From: Halomonas stenophila
Lineage (GTDB): Bacteria; Pseudomonadota; Gammaproteobacteria; Pseudomonadales; Halomonadaceae
Reading direction: 5' to 3'
Length of the DNA: 64,000 nucleotides
NCBI RefSeq assembly: GCF_014192275.1
Contig: NZ_JACHXR010000006.1
Coordinates: forward strand, 1-64,000
In this document: piece after piece, positions 1 through 9,002 of the stretch
Numbering within the stretch: the stretch's first letter is position 1
Layout: every line of letters starts with the position of its first letter
The notes under the pieces: model-generated
Databases searched by the model: none
What the model was told of the DNA's origin: nothing
What the model saw: the letters and a program-made list of their open reading frames with translations, nothing else
Program-made: the position numbers and the translations under genes

Positions 1-96
1 TTCACTTTGGTCGGTAAAGCAGGGAGGGTACCGGCGCTGGCCCTCCTGCCTCTACCGTGCGGTCCAAAGTGCTGCGGTTATTCTATGAATCCAGGA

Positions 97-135
97 ATCA
101 CTGGGTCGCAGGTTCGAGTCCTGCTCGGGGAGCCA
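97..135 (+). other. tRNA 3'-end fragment, probable attachment-site scar
   Basis: Positions 108-124 form a perfect T-arm (GCAGG, loop TTCGAGT, CCTGC). It is followed by a 7-nt acceptor strand TCGGGGA, discriminator G at 132 and CCA at 133-135. The five bases 99-103 and the GGGTC at 103-107 fit the 3' anticodon-stem strand and variable loop of a tRNA such as tRNA-Asn. The 5' half is missing: no TCCCCGA acceptor strand or D-arm lies upstream, and the bases before 97 cannot pair to make an anticodon stem. Such 3' pieces are typically left when an integrase recombines into a tRNA gene, so the element and intact tRNA would lie left of the window. Identity as Asn is a resemblance only. Confidence 0.6.
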
Positions 136-338
136 GTGCCGCTATCGCCGCGATCCTCGCTCCATCCTGATCCTTGCGTTGCCTGCCGGGCCGTGTCGCC
201 GCGGGTCGTCGTCTGTTCGTGCCTCTGTCTCGGTCCTGCCGCCTGTTGCCGCAGGACGTCCTGTCTCGACGTCCCCTGGCGTGCTGCTGGTGCTCCGGAG
301 CGCTGCATCGGGCCGCCGACGTGACGCCCCAAACACAG

Positions 339-361
339 CGCCGGGCCACTGGGGCCCGGCG
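339..361 (-). terminator. Hairpin downstream of prc
   Basis: A 9-bp perfect stem (339-347 with 353-361, loop ACTGG) lies 24 bases after the prc stop. On the minus strand it is followed by a weak T-rich stretch (CTGTGTTTGG). It probably ends prc transcription. The interval 136-338 between the tRNA fragment and this hairpin holds no gene I can support. Confidence 0.5.
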
Positions 362-384
362 TCATGGTTGGAGAAGGGGGAGGG

Positions 385-2490
385 TCAATCGTACTCGGCG
401 AGGCGCAGGCCGCTGTCGAGGCGGGCGAAGTCGAGCAGGATCTCGGCGGCCTCCACCACCTGGGCCCGATCGATCGGCTCCGCGTCGGCATCCGTGCCGG
501 TGCCGGTATCGGTGCTTGTGTCGGGCTCGGCATCGACCCCGGCCTGCGGGGTATCGCGGGCGTCGATCCACTCCTCCAGGGGCTCCAGGCCCAGCGCCTC
601 GCGGCGCTGGTTCTCCAGCGCCAGCTGCTCGGTCTCCTGGGCCTCCACTTCCCGGCGGCGCTGCTCGCGGTTGAGGCTGACGCTGGTGTGCTGCTCGCGC
701 AGGCGCTCGGCCAGCTTGGCCTGGCGCTCCAGGTAGTGGAAGTTGGGGTGGTCCTCGGCCCGCCGGCGGTGGCGCTCGCGCAGGGTCTCGAGGTAGCGCT
801 GCGGCTCGCCGTACTGGCGGTACTGGACCTGGCGCACGGTGTCCCAGCCCAGGGCGTTGTCGAGGCTGCTCTCGCCGATGAGCTCGGGGTCGATCAGGCT
901 CGGGAACTGGATGTCGGGGGTCACGCCACGGTGCTGGGTGCTCTCGCCGGAGATGCGGTAGAACTTGGCGCGGGTCAGCTTGATCTGGCCATGGCTCAGT
1001 TCGTCGAGGGTCTGCACCGTGCCCTTGCCGAAGGTGTCGTTGCCCACTACCAGGCCGCGGCCATAGTCCTGGATGGCACCGGCGAAGATCTCCGAGGCCG
1101 AGGCCGAGAGCCGGTTGACCAGCACCACCAGGGGGCCGTCATAGAGGGTGCCGCTGTCGGTGTCGCCATACAGGCTGATGCGTCCCCGGGCGTCGCGCAC
1201 CTGGACGGTGGGGCCGCGGTCGATGAACAGGCCGATCAGCGAGTTGGCCTCCTGCAGGGCGCCGCCGCCGTTGTCGCGCAGGTCAAGCACGATGCCCTCG
1301 ACCCCCTCGGCCTTGAGGCGCTCGATCTCCTTGGCCACGTCCCGGGTGGTACTGCGGTAGTCCTCCTCGCCGGCCTGCCAGGCATCGAAGTCGACATAGA
1401 AGGTCGGCACATCGATCATGCCCAGTCGGTGCATCTCGCCGTCGCGTTCCACCTCGATGACCTCGCCCTTGGCGGCCTGATCCTCGAGGTTGACGGTGTC
1501 GCGGGTGATCTCGACCACCTTGGAGCGCGTCATGTCCACGGCCTGGGCGGGCACCACGTCGAGGCGCACCACCGAGCCCTTGGGGCCGCGGATCATGTCG
1601 ACCACGTCGTCCAGGCGCATGCCTACCACGTTGACGATCTCCTCGCCCTCCTGGCCGACGCCGACGATGCGGTCGGCGGGCTGGAGCACCCCGGCGCGCT
1701 CCGCCGGGCCGCCGGGCACCAGGCTGGCCACCTTGACGTACTCGCCGTCGGCCTGGAGCAGGGCGCCGATGCCTTCCAGGGACAGCCGCATCTGGATGTC
1801 GAAGGACTCGCTCTGGCGCGGCGACAGGTACTCGCTGTGGGGGTCGATGCTGCCGGTGACCGCGGCCATGAAGAGGCCGAAGACGTCCTCCTCGTTGGTC
1901 TGCCGCAGGCGGGTCAGCTGGCCCTCGTAACGCTGGCGCAGGGTGTCCTCCACCTGCTCGGGGGACTGGTCGCTGATCGACAGGGTCAGGGCGGCGTTCT
2001 GGAGGCGCTTGGTCCACAGCGCGTCGAGGGCCGCCTCATTGCCGGGCCAGGGCGTGTCCTCGCGGTCCAGGACCATGCGCTGATCGCCGTCGAAACTGAA
2101 GTCCAGGCCCTCGTCGAGGCGCGCCAGCAGCCAGGTCAGGCGGGCCTCGGCGCGTTCGTGATAGCGGCGGTAGAGGGCGAAGGGCCGCGAGAGGTCACCG
2201 TCCAGGACGGCGTCGTCCAGGGTGGTGGCCAGGTCGTCGAAGGCCTCGACATCGCGGCGCAGCAGGTAGGCGCGCTGGCCGTCGAGGATGTCCAGGTAGC
2301 GATCGAAGGCCTGGCGCGACCACTCGTCGTCGAGGCTGACATCCGCATAGTGGCCGTAGCGGAGAGATTCGGCCACTTCCACGGCCGCCTTGCGTTGGGC
2401 GTCACTGGGGGCGAGCTCCGCCAGGGCGGGACCGGCGACCAGCAGCAGGGCCAGGGTCGCCGCGCGCCCCAGGGTGACAAACAGGCTCAT
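385..2490 (-). CDS. prc: Tail-specific C-terminal processing periplasmic protease
   Basis: This is a 701-residue S41-family serine protease that degrades or trims periplasmic proteins from their C-termini. In gammaproteobacteria its family substrates include penicillin-binding protein 3 and peptidoglycan hydrolases. The N-terminus is a classical signal peptide ending ALA around residue 24. A PDZ domain lies near residues 240-320 (SLEGIGALL, GGPAERAG). The protease core follows, with LDLRDNGGG, the Ser of SASASEIFAG near residue 460 and the Lys of FGKGTVQ near 488, the expected Ser/Lys dyad. The C-terminal extension (PLEEWIDARDTP onward) is typical of the Prc/Tsp form rather than short CtpA. 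It is divergent from apeB with about 140 bases between start codons. Length matches the family, and no damage is seen. Confidence 0.95.
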   Translation of the reverse strand: MSLFVTLGRAATLALLLVAGPALAELAPSDAQRKAAVEVAESLRYGHYADVSLDDEWSRQAFDRYLDILDGQRAYLLRRDVEAFDDLATTLDDAVLDGDLSRPFALYRRYHERAEARLTWLLARLDEGLDFSFDGDQRMVLDREDTPWPGNEAALDALWTKRLQNAALTLSISDQSPEQVEDTLRQRYEGQLTRLRQTNEEDVFGLFMAAVTGSIDPHSEYLSPRQSESFDIQMRLSLEGIGALLQADGEYVKVASLVPGGPAERAGVLQPADRIVGVGQEGEEIVNVVGMRLDDVVDMIRGPKGSVVRLDVVPAQAVDMTRSKVVEITRDTVNLEDQAAKGEVIEVERDGEMHRLGMIDVPTFYVDFDAWQAGEEDYRSTTRDVAKEIERLKAEGVEGIVLDLRDNGGGALQEANSLIGLFIDRGPTVQVRDARGRISLYGDTDSGTLYDGPLVVLVNRLSASASEIFAGAIQDYGRGLVVGNDTFGKGTVQTLDELSHGQIKLTRAKFYRISGESTQHRGVTPDIQFPSLIDPELIGESSLDNALGWDTVRQVQYRQYGEPQRYLETLRERHRRRAEDHPNFHYLERQAKLAERLREQHTSVSLNREQRRREVEAQETEQLALENQRREALGLEPLEEWIDARDTPQAGVDAEPDTSTDTGTGTDADAEPIDRAQVVEAAEILLDFARLDSGLRLAEYD

Positions 2491-2631
2491 CGATGAAGCA
2501 CTCCCGGATTCATGTACACTCTTCAGTCCAGACTGCGATTCGGCTCGCGAGTTGCATGGACCGAGCGGCCATTGTAGCAGCTCGGTCGAGATCCCATGAC
2601 CCCCGAACGTCCCGCGATACAGAGGAATTCC

Positions 2632-3930
2632 ATGCCCCAGGATGCCCGACTCGAGCGGCTGCTCGACTTCCTGCGCCGCTCACCCACCCCCTGGCACGCC
2701 ACCGCCAACATGGCCGAGCGTCTCGAGCAGGCCGGCTATCGGCGCCTCGAGGAGACCGAGGCCTGGCGCCTCTCGCCGGGCGACAGGGTCTATGTGACCC
2801 GCAACGACTCCTCGATCATCGCCCTGCAGCTGCCCGCCTCGCCTCTGGTGGCCCTGCGCATGATCGGCGCCCACACCGACAGCCCGGGCCTGCGCCTCAA
2901 GCCCAATGCCGCCCAGACCGCCGCCGGCTGGCTGCAGCTCGGCGTCGAGGTCTACGGCGGTGCCCTGCTGGCACCCTGGTTCGATCGCGACCTGGGGCTC
3001 GCCGGTCGCGTCCAGGTGCGCCACCCGGATGGCCGCCTGGAAGGCCTCCTGCTGGATGTCGACCGCCCGGTGGCGATCATCCCCAGCCTGGCGATCCATC
3101 TCGACCGCGAGGCCAACAACGGCCGCGCCATGAATGCCCAGACCGAGATGCCGCCCGTGCTGCTGCAGGGCGGCGGGCACGCCGACCTCGAACGCCTGCT
3201 GCGTGACTGGCTGGCCGAGCAGCATGGTGTCGAGGGGCACGAGGTGCTCGACTTCGAGCTGGCCCTCTGCGACGTGCAGCCGCCGGCCCGGGTGGGCGTC
3301 GAGGGCGAGCTGATCGCCGGCGCCCGGCTCGACAACCTGCTGTCCTGCTTTATCGGCCTCGAAGCCCTCCTGGCATCCGATGGGACGCAAGGCGCGCTGC
3401 TGGTGGCCAACGATCACGAGGAGGTCGGCAGCGCCAGTGCCTGCGGCGCCCAGGGGCCCTTCCTGGGCGACGTGCTGCGGCGGGTGAACGCCCAGTTGGG
3501 GGAGGGCGGCGAGGAGGGCCTGATCCGCCTGATCCAGGCCTCGAGGATGATCTCCTGCGACAACGCCCATGCCCTGCATCCCAACTTCCGGGACAAGCAC
3601 GACGCCGCCCACGGGCCGGCGCTCAACGCCGGACCGGTGATCAAGGTCAACGCCAACCAGCGCTATGCCACCAACAGTGCCACCGCGGCGCTGTTCCGGG
3701 AGCTGTGTCGCGAGGCCGAGGTGCCGGTGCAGACCTTCGTCACCCGGGCCGACATGGGCTGCGGCAGTACCATCGGGCCGATCACCGCCACCGAACTCGG
3801 GGTGCCGACCCTCGATGTGGGGGTGCCCCAGTGGGCCATGCACTCGATCCGCGAGACGGCGGGCAGCCAGGACGTGGCCCACCTGACCCGGGTGCTCACC
3901 GCCTTCTTCGACCGTGCCGAGCTGTCCTGA
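2632..3930 (+). CDS. apeB: M18 family aminopeptidase (aspartyl/acidic-type)
   Basis: This is a cytosolic dinuclear-zinc aminopeptidase of the M18 family, 432 residues from this start. I chose the ATG at 2632 because AGAGGA lies 6 bases upstream and the protein then begins [13 protein letters not shown], as family members do; an in-frame ATG at 2596 lacks a comparable site. Metal and catalytic motifs are present in order: HTDSPGL, the Asp of [24 protein letters not shown] and the late His of MHSIRE. It removes N-terminal residues from peptides, with family preference for acidic residues. It has a strong terminator immediately downstream and stands alone, divergent from prc. Confidence 0.93.
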   Translation: MPQDARLERLLDFLRRSPTPWHATANMAERLEQAGYRRLEETEAWRLSPGDRVYVTRNDSSIIALQLPASPLVALRMIGAHTDSPGLRLKPNAAQTAAGWLQLGVEVYGGALLAPWFDRDLGLAGRVQVRHPDGRLEGLLLDVDRPVAIIPSLAIHLDREANNGRAMNAQTEMPPVLLQGGGHADLERLLRDWLAEQHGVEGHEVLDFELALCDVQPPARVGVEGELIAGARLDNLLSCFIGLEALLASDGTQGALLVANDHEEVGSASACGAQGPFLGDVLRRVNAQLGEGGEEGLIRLIQASRMISCDNAHALHPNFRDKHDAAHGPALNAGPVIKVNANQRYATNSATAALFRELCREAEVPVQTFVTRADMGCGSTIGPITATELGVPTLDVGVPQWAMHSIRETAGSQDVAHLTRVLTAFFDRAELS

Positions 3931-3964
3931 CGCCAGGGGGCTGACCCTCGACCCTCCAAACGCA

Positions 3965-3996
3965 AAAGGCCCGCCTGGCGAACCAGGCGGGCCTTT
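3965..3996 (+). terminator. Rho-independent terminator of apeB
   Basis: A 14-bp perfect stem (3965-3978 with 3983-3996, loop CGAA) starts with AAA and ends with TTT, so it can work in both directions. It ends apeB and also lies just beyond the end of the minus-strand tRNA-Met. Confidence 0.85.
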
Positions 3997-4003
3997 CGGT
4001 ATC

Positions 4004-4080
4004 TGGTGGCTACGCCCTGATTCGAACAGGGGACCCCATCATTATGAGTGATGTGCTCTAACCAGCTGAGCTACGTAGCC
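4004..4080 (-). tRNA. tRNA-Met (CAT), elongator type
   Basis: This is a 77-nt tRNA with encoded CCA. It reads GGCTACGTAGCTCAG at the 5' end, has anticodon CAT in the loop CTCATAA (anticodon at 4044-4046), T-arm GTTCGAATC and 3' acceptor GTAGCC. The sequence is very close to the E. coli elongator tRNA-Met and lacks the 5' C1-A72 mismatch of the initiator. It is transcribed in the same direction as ychF and lies downstream of it. Confidence 0.95.
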
Positions 4081-4135
4081 GTGCAACGGGGGCGAATACT
4101 ACCCGGGCCGCCCCGTTGCGTCAAGCGTCGCGTCC

Positions 4136-5227
4136 TTAGACGTTGAAGCGGAAGTGGATGACGTCGCCATCCTGGACGACGTAGTCCTTGCCTTCCAGGC
4201 GCCACTTGCCGGCATCCTTGGCGCCCTGCTCGCCGCCCAGCGCCACGAAATCGTCATAGGCCACGACCTCGGCGCGGATGAAGCCCTTCTGGAAGTCGGT
4301 GTGGATCACCCCGGCCGCCTCCGGCGCGGTGGCGCCGACCCTGACGGTCCAGGCGCGGACCTCCTTCACCCCGGCGGTGAAGTAGGTCTGCAGGCCGAGC
4401 AGGGCGTAGCCGGCGCGGATCACCCGGTCCAGCCCCGGCTCCGCCATGCCCATCTCGTCGAGGAACATGGCGCGTTCCTCGTCGTCGAGCTCGGCGATCT
4501 CGGCCTCGATCTGGTTGCACACCGGCACCACCACGGCCTCCTCGGCGGCGGCAATCTCCCTGACCACCTCGAGGTAGGGGTTGTTCTCGAAGCCGTCCTC
4601 GTTGACGTTGGCGATGTACATGGTCGGCTTGAGCGTCAAAAAGCCGAAGCTCTTCAGCTGGCGCTTCTCGTCGTCGTCGAGGCCGAAGCTTCTCAGCGGC
4701 TGGCCCTCGGCCAGGTGAGGCTGGATGCGGTCGAGGATCGCCTTGGTGGCGATGGCCTCCTTGTCGCCGCCCTTGACGACGCGAACGAGGCGCTGGAGGG
4801 CACGGTCGACGGTGTCGAGGTCGGCCAGCGCCAGCTCCAGGTTGATGGTCTCGATATCGGTGCGCGGATCGATCTCGTTGGCCACGTGGATGACGTTGTC
4901 GTTGTCGAAGCAGCGCACCACATGGGCAATGGCCTGGGTCTCGCGGATATTGGCCAGGAACTGGTTGCCGAGTCCCTCCCCCTTGGAGGCGCCGGCCACC
5001 AGGCCGGCGATGTCGACGAACTCCATGGTGGTGGGCAGCACCTTCTGCGGACCCACGATCTCGGCCAGGCGGTCGAGGCGCGGGTCCGGCATCGGCACGA
5101 TGCCGACATTGGGCTCGATGGTGCAGAAGGGGAAGTTCTCGGCGTCGATGCCCGACTTGGTCAAGGCATTGAAGAGGGTGGACTTGCCGACGTTGGGCAG
5201 GCCGACGATACCGCAGTTGAAACCCAT
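4136..5227 (-). CDS. ychF: Ribosome-binding ATPase of the Obg/YchF family
   Basis: This 363-residue protein is full length for YchF/EngD. The P-loop GLPNVGKST is at residues 8-16, DIAGLV is the G3 motif, and NVNE (in place of NKxD) is the family's altered specificity motif that gives ATP preference. The C-terminal TGS-like domain covers about the last 85 residues. The protein binds ribosomes and has been linked to stress and oxidative responses in E. coli. AGGAAG precedes the start. It sits downstream of pth as in many gammaproteobacteria, but is separated from it by a repeat-bearing 158-base gap. Confidence 0.96.
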   Translation of the reverse strand: MGFNCGIVGLPNVGKSTLFNALTKSGIDAENFPFCTIEPNVGIVPMPDPRLDRLAEIVGPQKVLPTTMEFVDIAGLVAGASKGEGLGNQFLANIRETQAIAHVVRCFDNDNVIHVANEIDPRTDIETINLELALADLDTVDRALQRLVRVVKGGDKEAIATKAILDRIQPHLAEGQPLRSFGLDDDEKRQLKSFGFLTLKPTMYIANVNEDGFENNPYLEVVREIAAAEEAVVVPVCNQIEAEIAELDDEERAMFLDEMGMAEPGLDRVIRAGYALLGLQTYFTAGVKEVRAWTVRVGATAPEAAGVIHTDFQKGFIRAEVVAYDDFVALGGEQGAKDAGKWRLEGKDYVVQDGDVIHFRFNV

Positions 5228-5286
5228 GGGATCTTCCTGGAAAGAGAGTTCGTGAGAGGCGATTGGCCGGTATTCTACTCGACCGA

Positions 5287-5373
5287 GCCGTAAGCCTTAA
5301 GCTGTAAGCCGTAAGAAAACCCGTCCCGGCCAGTAAGGGGGGGCTTTCAGCTTATGGCTTCGAGCTTACGGCT
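5287..5373. repeat. Short TAAGC/GCTTA repeat cluster between pth and ychF
   Basis: Several near-identical 8-10 nt words cluster here in both orientations: AGCCGTAAG, CTTAAGCTGTAAG and AGCCGTAAG on the left; CAGCTTATGGCTT and AGCTTACGGCT on the right. The left and right arms are inverted relative to each other, so the transcript could fold into a long imperfect hairpin. It looks like a dispersed intergenic element, not a gene. Confidence 0.5.
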
Positions 5374-5400
5374 AGCTTTTCCGCCTCAGGCGGAAAAGCT
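5374..5400 (-). terminator. Perfect palindrome centred on the pth stop codon
   Basis: AGCTTTTCCGCC (5374-5385) is the exact inverse complement of 5389-5400. The three-base loop 5386-5388 is the TGA stop of pth. The left arm lies outside the coding sequence and the right arm is the last four codons. There is no U-tract after it on the minus strand, so it may stabilise the 3' end or affect release rather than act as a classic terminator. Confidence 0.5.
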
Positions 5401-5970
5401 GTGCAGCCGCTGCATGGCGCGCGGCCAGTCGCCGGCGATGGCCTGGGGCAGGGTGGCCAGGCACTCGTCGATGGCGGCGTCGATGGCGGCGCGCTCGGCC
5501 TTGCCCGGGCGGCCCAGCACATAGTGGGTCACCTGGCGGGCCTCCCCGGGGTGGCCGATGCCGATGCGCAGGCGGTGAAAGGACTTGTCGTTGCCCAGCG
5601 CACGGATGATGTCGCGCAGGCCGTTGTGGCCACCGTGCCCGCCGCCCTGCTTGTAGCGGGCCGTGCCGGGGGGCATGTCCAATTCGTCGTGGGCCACCAG
5701 CAACTCGTCGGGGGCAAGCTTGTAGAACTGCGCCAGCGCGGCCACGGCACCGCCGCTGCGGTTCATGAAGGTGGTGGGTTCGAGCAGGTGCAGGTCCCGG
5801 TCGGCGACGCGGACGCGGGCGTAGCGTCCCAGGAACTTCCGGTCCGGGCGCAACTCGCCGCCGGCGTCCCGGGCCAGGGCGTGGAGCAGCCAGGCGCCGG
5901 CGTTGTGGCGGGTGGCGTCGTACTCGGCGCCGGGGTTGCCCAGGCCGATGATCGCTTTCAACTGGCTCAT
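5386..5970 (-). CDS. pth: Peptidyl-tRNA hydrolase
   Basis: This enzyme cleaves peptidyl-tRNA released by drop-off and recycles the tRNA; it is essential in most bacteria. The chosen start gives 194 residues beginning MSQLKAIIGLGNPG, the canonical N-terminus. A longer frame to 6078 would run through the rplY terminator and is rejected. The catalytic His is at residue 22 in RHNAG, with the substrate-binding Asn in GLGNPG; FMNRSG and AHDELD are also conserved. It lies between rplY and ychF as in Pseudomonas. Its last codons and stop form a perfect palindrome. Confidence 0.96.
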   Translation of the reverse strand: MSQLKAIIGLGNPGAEYDATRHNAGAWLLHALARDAGGELRPDRKFLGRYARVRVADRDLHLLEPTTFMNRSGGAVAALAQFYKLAPDELLVAHDELDMPPGTARYKQGGGHGGHNGLRDIIRALGNDKSFHRLRIGIGHPGEARQVTHYVLGRPGKAERAAIDAAIDECLATLPQAIAGDWPRAMQRLHSFSA

Positions 5971-6000
5971 GCCGGTGTCCTCGCGTGCGGCGTGATGGCC

Positions 6001-6029
6001 AAAAAAAATCAAGCGCCGAGGCGCTTGAT
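6001..6029 (-). terminator. Rho-independent terminator of rplY
   Basis: On the minus strand a 9-bp stem (ATCAAGCGC with GCGCTTGAT, loop of 4) runs straight into a run of eight T residues at 6008-6001. It lies after rplY and before the pth start, so pth may depend partly on read-through or its own promoter. Confidence 0.85.
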
Positions 6030-6042
6030 CCGTGGGGACGGG

Positions 6043-6072
6043 GCGGACATGCCGAGGGATCGGCATGTCCGC
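6043..6072 (-). other. Second hairpin after rplY
   Basis: A 13-bp perfect inverted repeat (6043-6055 with 6060-6072, loop of 4) lies between the rplY stop and the terminator at 6001-6029. It has no U-tract and may protect the rplY message from 3' exonucleases. That function is inference. Confidence 0.6.
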
Positions 6073-6085
6073 CGGCAACGGCCGA

Positions 6086-6754
6086 TTACTCGGTGTCGCC
6101 CTCGCCCTTGGGCTCTTCGCCCTTGGCTTCCTCGCCGGCGGCCTCCTCGCCTTCTTCCTCAGCCGCGGCGCGGACCTTGGCCTTGGTGACGCTCACCAGG
6201 GCGTTGTCGTGGTCTTCGCCGTGGGTCAGCGCGACCAGGGTCACGCCGGCCGGCACCGTGAGGTCGGAGAGGTGCAGGGTGGTGCCCAGCTCGATGTTGC
6301 TGATGTCGACTTCCAGGTACTCCGGCAGATCCTTCGGCAGGCAGCTGATCTCGACGTCGGAGGCCAGGATATGCAGCTCGCCGTCCTGATCCTTGATGGC
6401 CTTGCAAGTATCTTCGCCGACCACGTGCAGCGGCACGCTCAGGGTCAGTTCGTGGGTGGCATCGACGCGCATGAAGTCGGCGTGGGTCAGCAGCGCCTTG
6501 TAGGGGTGACGCTGCAGGTCACGCACCACCACCTGCTGGGCCTTGCCGTCCACCGTCAGGTTGATCACGGACGAGAAGAAGGCCTCGTCCTCGATCGCCT
6601 TGTAGAAGGCGGTCTTGTCGACGGCGATGGCCTGGGGGGCCTGCTCACCACCATAGATGATGGCCGGCACTTGCTCGTTCGCACGACGCAGGCGGCGGCT
6701 CGCACCTTTCCCCAGGTCGTTGCGAACGCTGGCGTTGAGTTTGAAATCGGACAT
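6086..6754 (-). CDS. rplY: 50S ribosomal protein L25, long general-stress (Ctc) form
   Basis: L25 binds 5S rRNA in the large subunit. This is the two-domain TL5/Ctc form, 222 residues, with the L25 domain in the first 95 residues and the beta C-terminal domain to about 190. An acidic, Ala/Glu-rich tail ([16 protein letters not shown]) follows. I start at 6754, giving [24 protein letters not shown] with AGAGGC upstream; a longer frame to 6874 runs through non-coding repeat sequence. It follows prs in the same direction, and two hairpins lie after the stop. Confidence 0.95.
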   Translation of the reverse strand: MSDFKLNASVRNDLGKGASRRLRRANEQVPAIIYGGEQAPQAIAVDKTAFYKAIEDEAFFSSVINLTVDGKAQQVVVRDLQRHPYKALLTHADFMRVDATHELTLSVPLHVVGEDTCKAIKDQDGELHILASDVEISCLPKDLPEYLEVDISNIELGTTLHLSDLTVPAGVTLVALTHGEDHDNALVSVTKAKVRAAAEEEGEEAAGEEAKGEEPKGEGDTE

Positions 6755-6867
6755 GATATTGCCTCTTGCTAGAAGTAAGGAAGACGCCGGGGTCCGCGAC
6801 CAGACCCTTCGAGCCTGCCCAAGATCTGCTGCGCGTCGGGCATACGTCGTTGAAAGCGTGTTCAGAC

Positions 6868-6945
6868 TGCTCATTTACAACACGTAAACTGCGCTTCTTC
6901 ACACGATTTCGCCTTGTCTGCCCCTAGCTCGCGAGATCTTGAACA
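6868..6945. repeat. Dispersed intergenic repeat, family B copy 1
   Basis: The gap between prs and rplY contains TGCTCATTTACAACACG followed by TAAACTGCGCT. This matches TGCTCATTTAGAAGCGAC then TAAACTCCGCT at 63589-63617 near the other end of the window, in the same orientation. Both are followed by a stretch resembling TTCGCC...GCCT.GTCT. The shared core is about 28 bases with a handful of differences. No reading frame is associated with it. Confidence 0.5.
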
Positions 6946-7009
6946 TCCTCTCGACGCTTCCGGACGCCCCGGAGGGCACGTTCCGGCGCCGTGTCCCGCT
7001 GAGTCGGCC

Positions 7010-7951
7010 TCAGTGGAACATGGCGCTGACGGATTCCTCGTTGCTGACCCGCCGGATCGCCTCGGCGATCAGGCCGGCCACGCTGAGCTGGCGGATGCGC
7101 CCGCTGCGACGGGCGGTCTCGGACAGCGGGATGGTGTCGGTGACCACCACCTCGTCCAGCACCGATCCGGTGATGTTGTCGACGGCGGGGCCGGACAGGA
7201 TCGGGTGGGTAGCATAGGCCACCACGCGGCGGGCGCCATGCTCCTTGAGCGCCTCGCCGGCCTTGCACAGGGTGCCGGCGGTATCGATCATGTCGTCCAC
7301 CACCACGCAGGTGCGGTCCTGGATCTCGCCGATGATATGCATCACCTGGGCCTGGTTGGCCTGGGGACGGCGCTTGTCGATGATCGCCAGGTCGGCGTTG
7401 AGCTGCTTGGCGATGGCCCGGGCCCGCACCACGCCGCCGACGTCCGGGGAGACCACGACCAGGTCGTCGTAGTTCTGGCGCTCGATGTCGTCGAGCAGGA
7501 TCGGCGAGCCGTAGACGTTGTCCACCGGCACGTCGAAGAAGCCCTGGATCTGGTCGGCGTGCAGATCCATGGTCATCACCCGGTCGACGCCGGCCTTGAC
7601 CATCATGTCGGCGACGATCTTGGCGGAGATCGGCACCCGGGCGGAGCGGACGCGACGGTCCTGACGGGCGTAGCCGAAGTAGGGCACCACCGCCGTGACC
7701 CGGCTGGCGGAGGCCCGGCGCAGGGCGTCCACCATCAGGATCATTTCCATCAGGTTGTCGTTGGTCGGTGCACAGGTGGGTTGCAGGATGAACACATCCT
7801 TGCCGCGCACGTTCTCGTTGATCTCGACCGCGACTTCGCCGTCACTGAACTGGCCGACCGTGGCGTTGCCCAACCGGTTGTCCAGGCTCTCGGCCACTTT
7901 CTGGGCGAGTTCGGGATTGGCGTTCCCGGCGAAAACCATCAATTTTGACAC
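7010..7951 (-). CDS. prs: Ribose-phosphate pyrophosphokinase (PRPP synthetase)
   Basis: This enzyme makes phosphoribosyl pyrophosphate from ribose 5-phosphate and ATP, feeding purine, pyrimidine, His, Trp and NAD synthesis in the cytoplasm. The 313-residue length is standard for class I enzymes. Conserved blocks are visible: FSDGEV near residue 37, the flexible loop [23 protein letters not shown], the DKRR segment and the PRPP-binding [11 protein letters not shown] around residue 220. It begins [16 protein letters not shown]. tRNA-Gln lies just upstream in the same direction and ispE beyond it, the order found in Pseudomonas. Confidence 0.97.
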   Translation of the reverse strand: MSKLMVFAGNANPELAQKVAESLDNRLGNATVGQFSDGEVAVEINENVRGKDVFILQPTCAPTNDNLMEMILMVDALRRASASRVTAVVPYFGYARQDRRVRSARVPISAKIVADMMVKAGVDRVMTMDLHADQIQGFFDVPVDNVYGSPILLDDIERQNYDDLVVVSPDVGGVVRARAIAKQLNADLAIIDKRRPQANQAQVMHIIGEIQDRTCVVVDDMIDTAGTLCKAGEALKEHGARRVVAYATHPILSGPAVDNITGSVLDEVVVTDTIPLSETARRSGRIRQLSVAGLIAEAIRRVSNEESVSAMFH

Positions 7952-8014
7952 GCGCAGCCACCTTTGCAGTGTTGGGTCTTCAGGATTCGGATCGATGCCG
8001 TTCCGGGGTGGAAA

Positions 8015-8089
8015 TGGCTGGGGTAGCAGGATTCGAACCTGCGCATGGCGATACCAAAAACCGCTGCCTTACCGCTTGGCTATACCCCA
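8015..8089 (-). tRNA. tRNA-Gln (TTG)
   Basis: This is a 75-nt tRNA with encoded CCA. It has acceptor TGGGGTA paired with TACCCCA, D-arm GCCAAGCGGTAAGGC, anticodon TTG (8055-8057 on the complementary strand) and T-arm GCAGG-TTCGAAT-CCTGC. It is close to E. coli tRNA-Gln1. It sits between ispE and prs, a conserved position in pseudomonad-type genomes. Confidence 0.95.
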
Positions 8090-8147
8090 GCAACCTTAAC
8101 CGTGCCGGATCGACCCATGTGCCGCCGTGCCCAGGGGAAGGGGGCGG

Positions 8148-9002
8148 TCATCGATCCAGGGCATCGTGAAGAGGAGAACGGTTCAGGCCGCGCGCCTTGA
8201 AGGCATGCCAGCCCGCCGGGATCTCGGCCAGCAGCGCATCGGCGTCGACCTCGCGATCCAGGCTGGCAAAGACACAGGCCCCGGTGCCCGTCAGCATCGA
8301 CGGTGCCCGGTCATGCAGCCAGTCGAGAACGCGGGCGACCTCGGGATACAGTGTCCGGACCGTGGGCTCGCAGTCGTTGCGCCAGCTCGCCGCTCCCCCC
8401 TGCAGTGCGCGCGCCATGGTAATCGGGGGGGTATCCCGTGTCAATTCCGGGGCCTGGAACACCGCCGGGGTGGCGACCGTGACGCCGGGGTGGATGACCA
8501 CGAACCAGGGGGTGTCGAGCGTCACGGCAGTCAGCCGCTCGCCGACCCCTTCGGCCCAGGCGGCGTGACCGCGGACGAAGACCGGCACGTCGGCGCCGAG
8601 GGCCAGGCCCAGCTCGGCCAGGGTGTCGAGGGACAGGCCGAGCCCCCACAGCCGGTCCAGTCCCAGCAGGGTGGTGGCGGCATCGCTGCTGCCGCCGCCC
8701 AGCCCGCCGCCCAGCGGCAGGCGCTTGTCCAGGTGCAGGTCGGCGCCCTGGCGGGTGCCCGTGGCCTCCCGCAGCAGTCGGGCCGCCCGCCGGATCAGGT
8801 TGTCGTCGTCGGCGACGCCGGCCAGCGCCGGGCTCAGGCGCAGGGTGTCGTCGTCGCGGCGGCCAAGCGTCAGGGTGTCGCCGTGATCGAGGAACTGGAA
8901 CAGCGTCTGCAGCTCATGGTAGCCGTCGGCGCGGCGTCCGGTGATGTGCAGCAGCCGGTTGAGCTTGGCCGGGGCCGGCAACACCAGGCGCGTCTCAGGC
9001 AT
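8148..9002 (-). CDS. ispE: 4-diphosphocytidyl-2-C-methyl-D-erythritol kinase
   Basis: This GHMP-family kinase phosphorylates CDP-ME in the non-mevalonate isoprenoid pathway. The 284-residue protein starts MPETRLVLPAPAKLN with the conserved catalytic-site Lys in PAPAKLN. It carries the glycine-rich ATP loop LPLGGGLGGGSSDAA near residue 100. GTGACVFA near residue 245 is the GHMP C-terminal motif. Its start overlaps the end of lolB by 8 bases, so the two are translationally coupled. tRNA-Gln and prs follow. Confidence 0.95.
   Translation of the reverse strand: MPETRLVLPAPAKLNRLLHITGRRADGYHELQTLFQFLDHGDTLTLGRRDDDTLRLSPALAGVADDDNLIRRAARLLREATGTRQGADLHLDKRLPLGGGLGGGSSDAATTLLGLDRLWGLGLSLDTLAELGLALGADVPVFVRGHAAWAEGVGERLTAVTLDTPWFVVIHPGVTVATPAVFQAPELTRDTPPITMARALQGGAASWRNDCEPTVRTLYPEVARVLDWLHDRAPSMLTGTGACVFASLDREVDADALLAEIPAGWHAFKARGLNRSPLHDALDR

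Noticed and set aside
1..96. Complete tRNA at the left edge
   Set aside because: No 5' acceptor strand, D-arm or pairing anticodon stem precedes the 3' fragment.
364..2496. A 710-codon plus-strand open frame opposite prc
   Set aside because: It is a GC-rich shadow of the clear S41 protease on the other strand; its composition (Ala, Gly, His, Gln, Val) fits no family and its length follows from codon bias.
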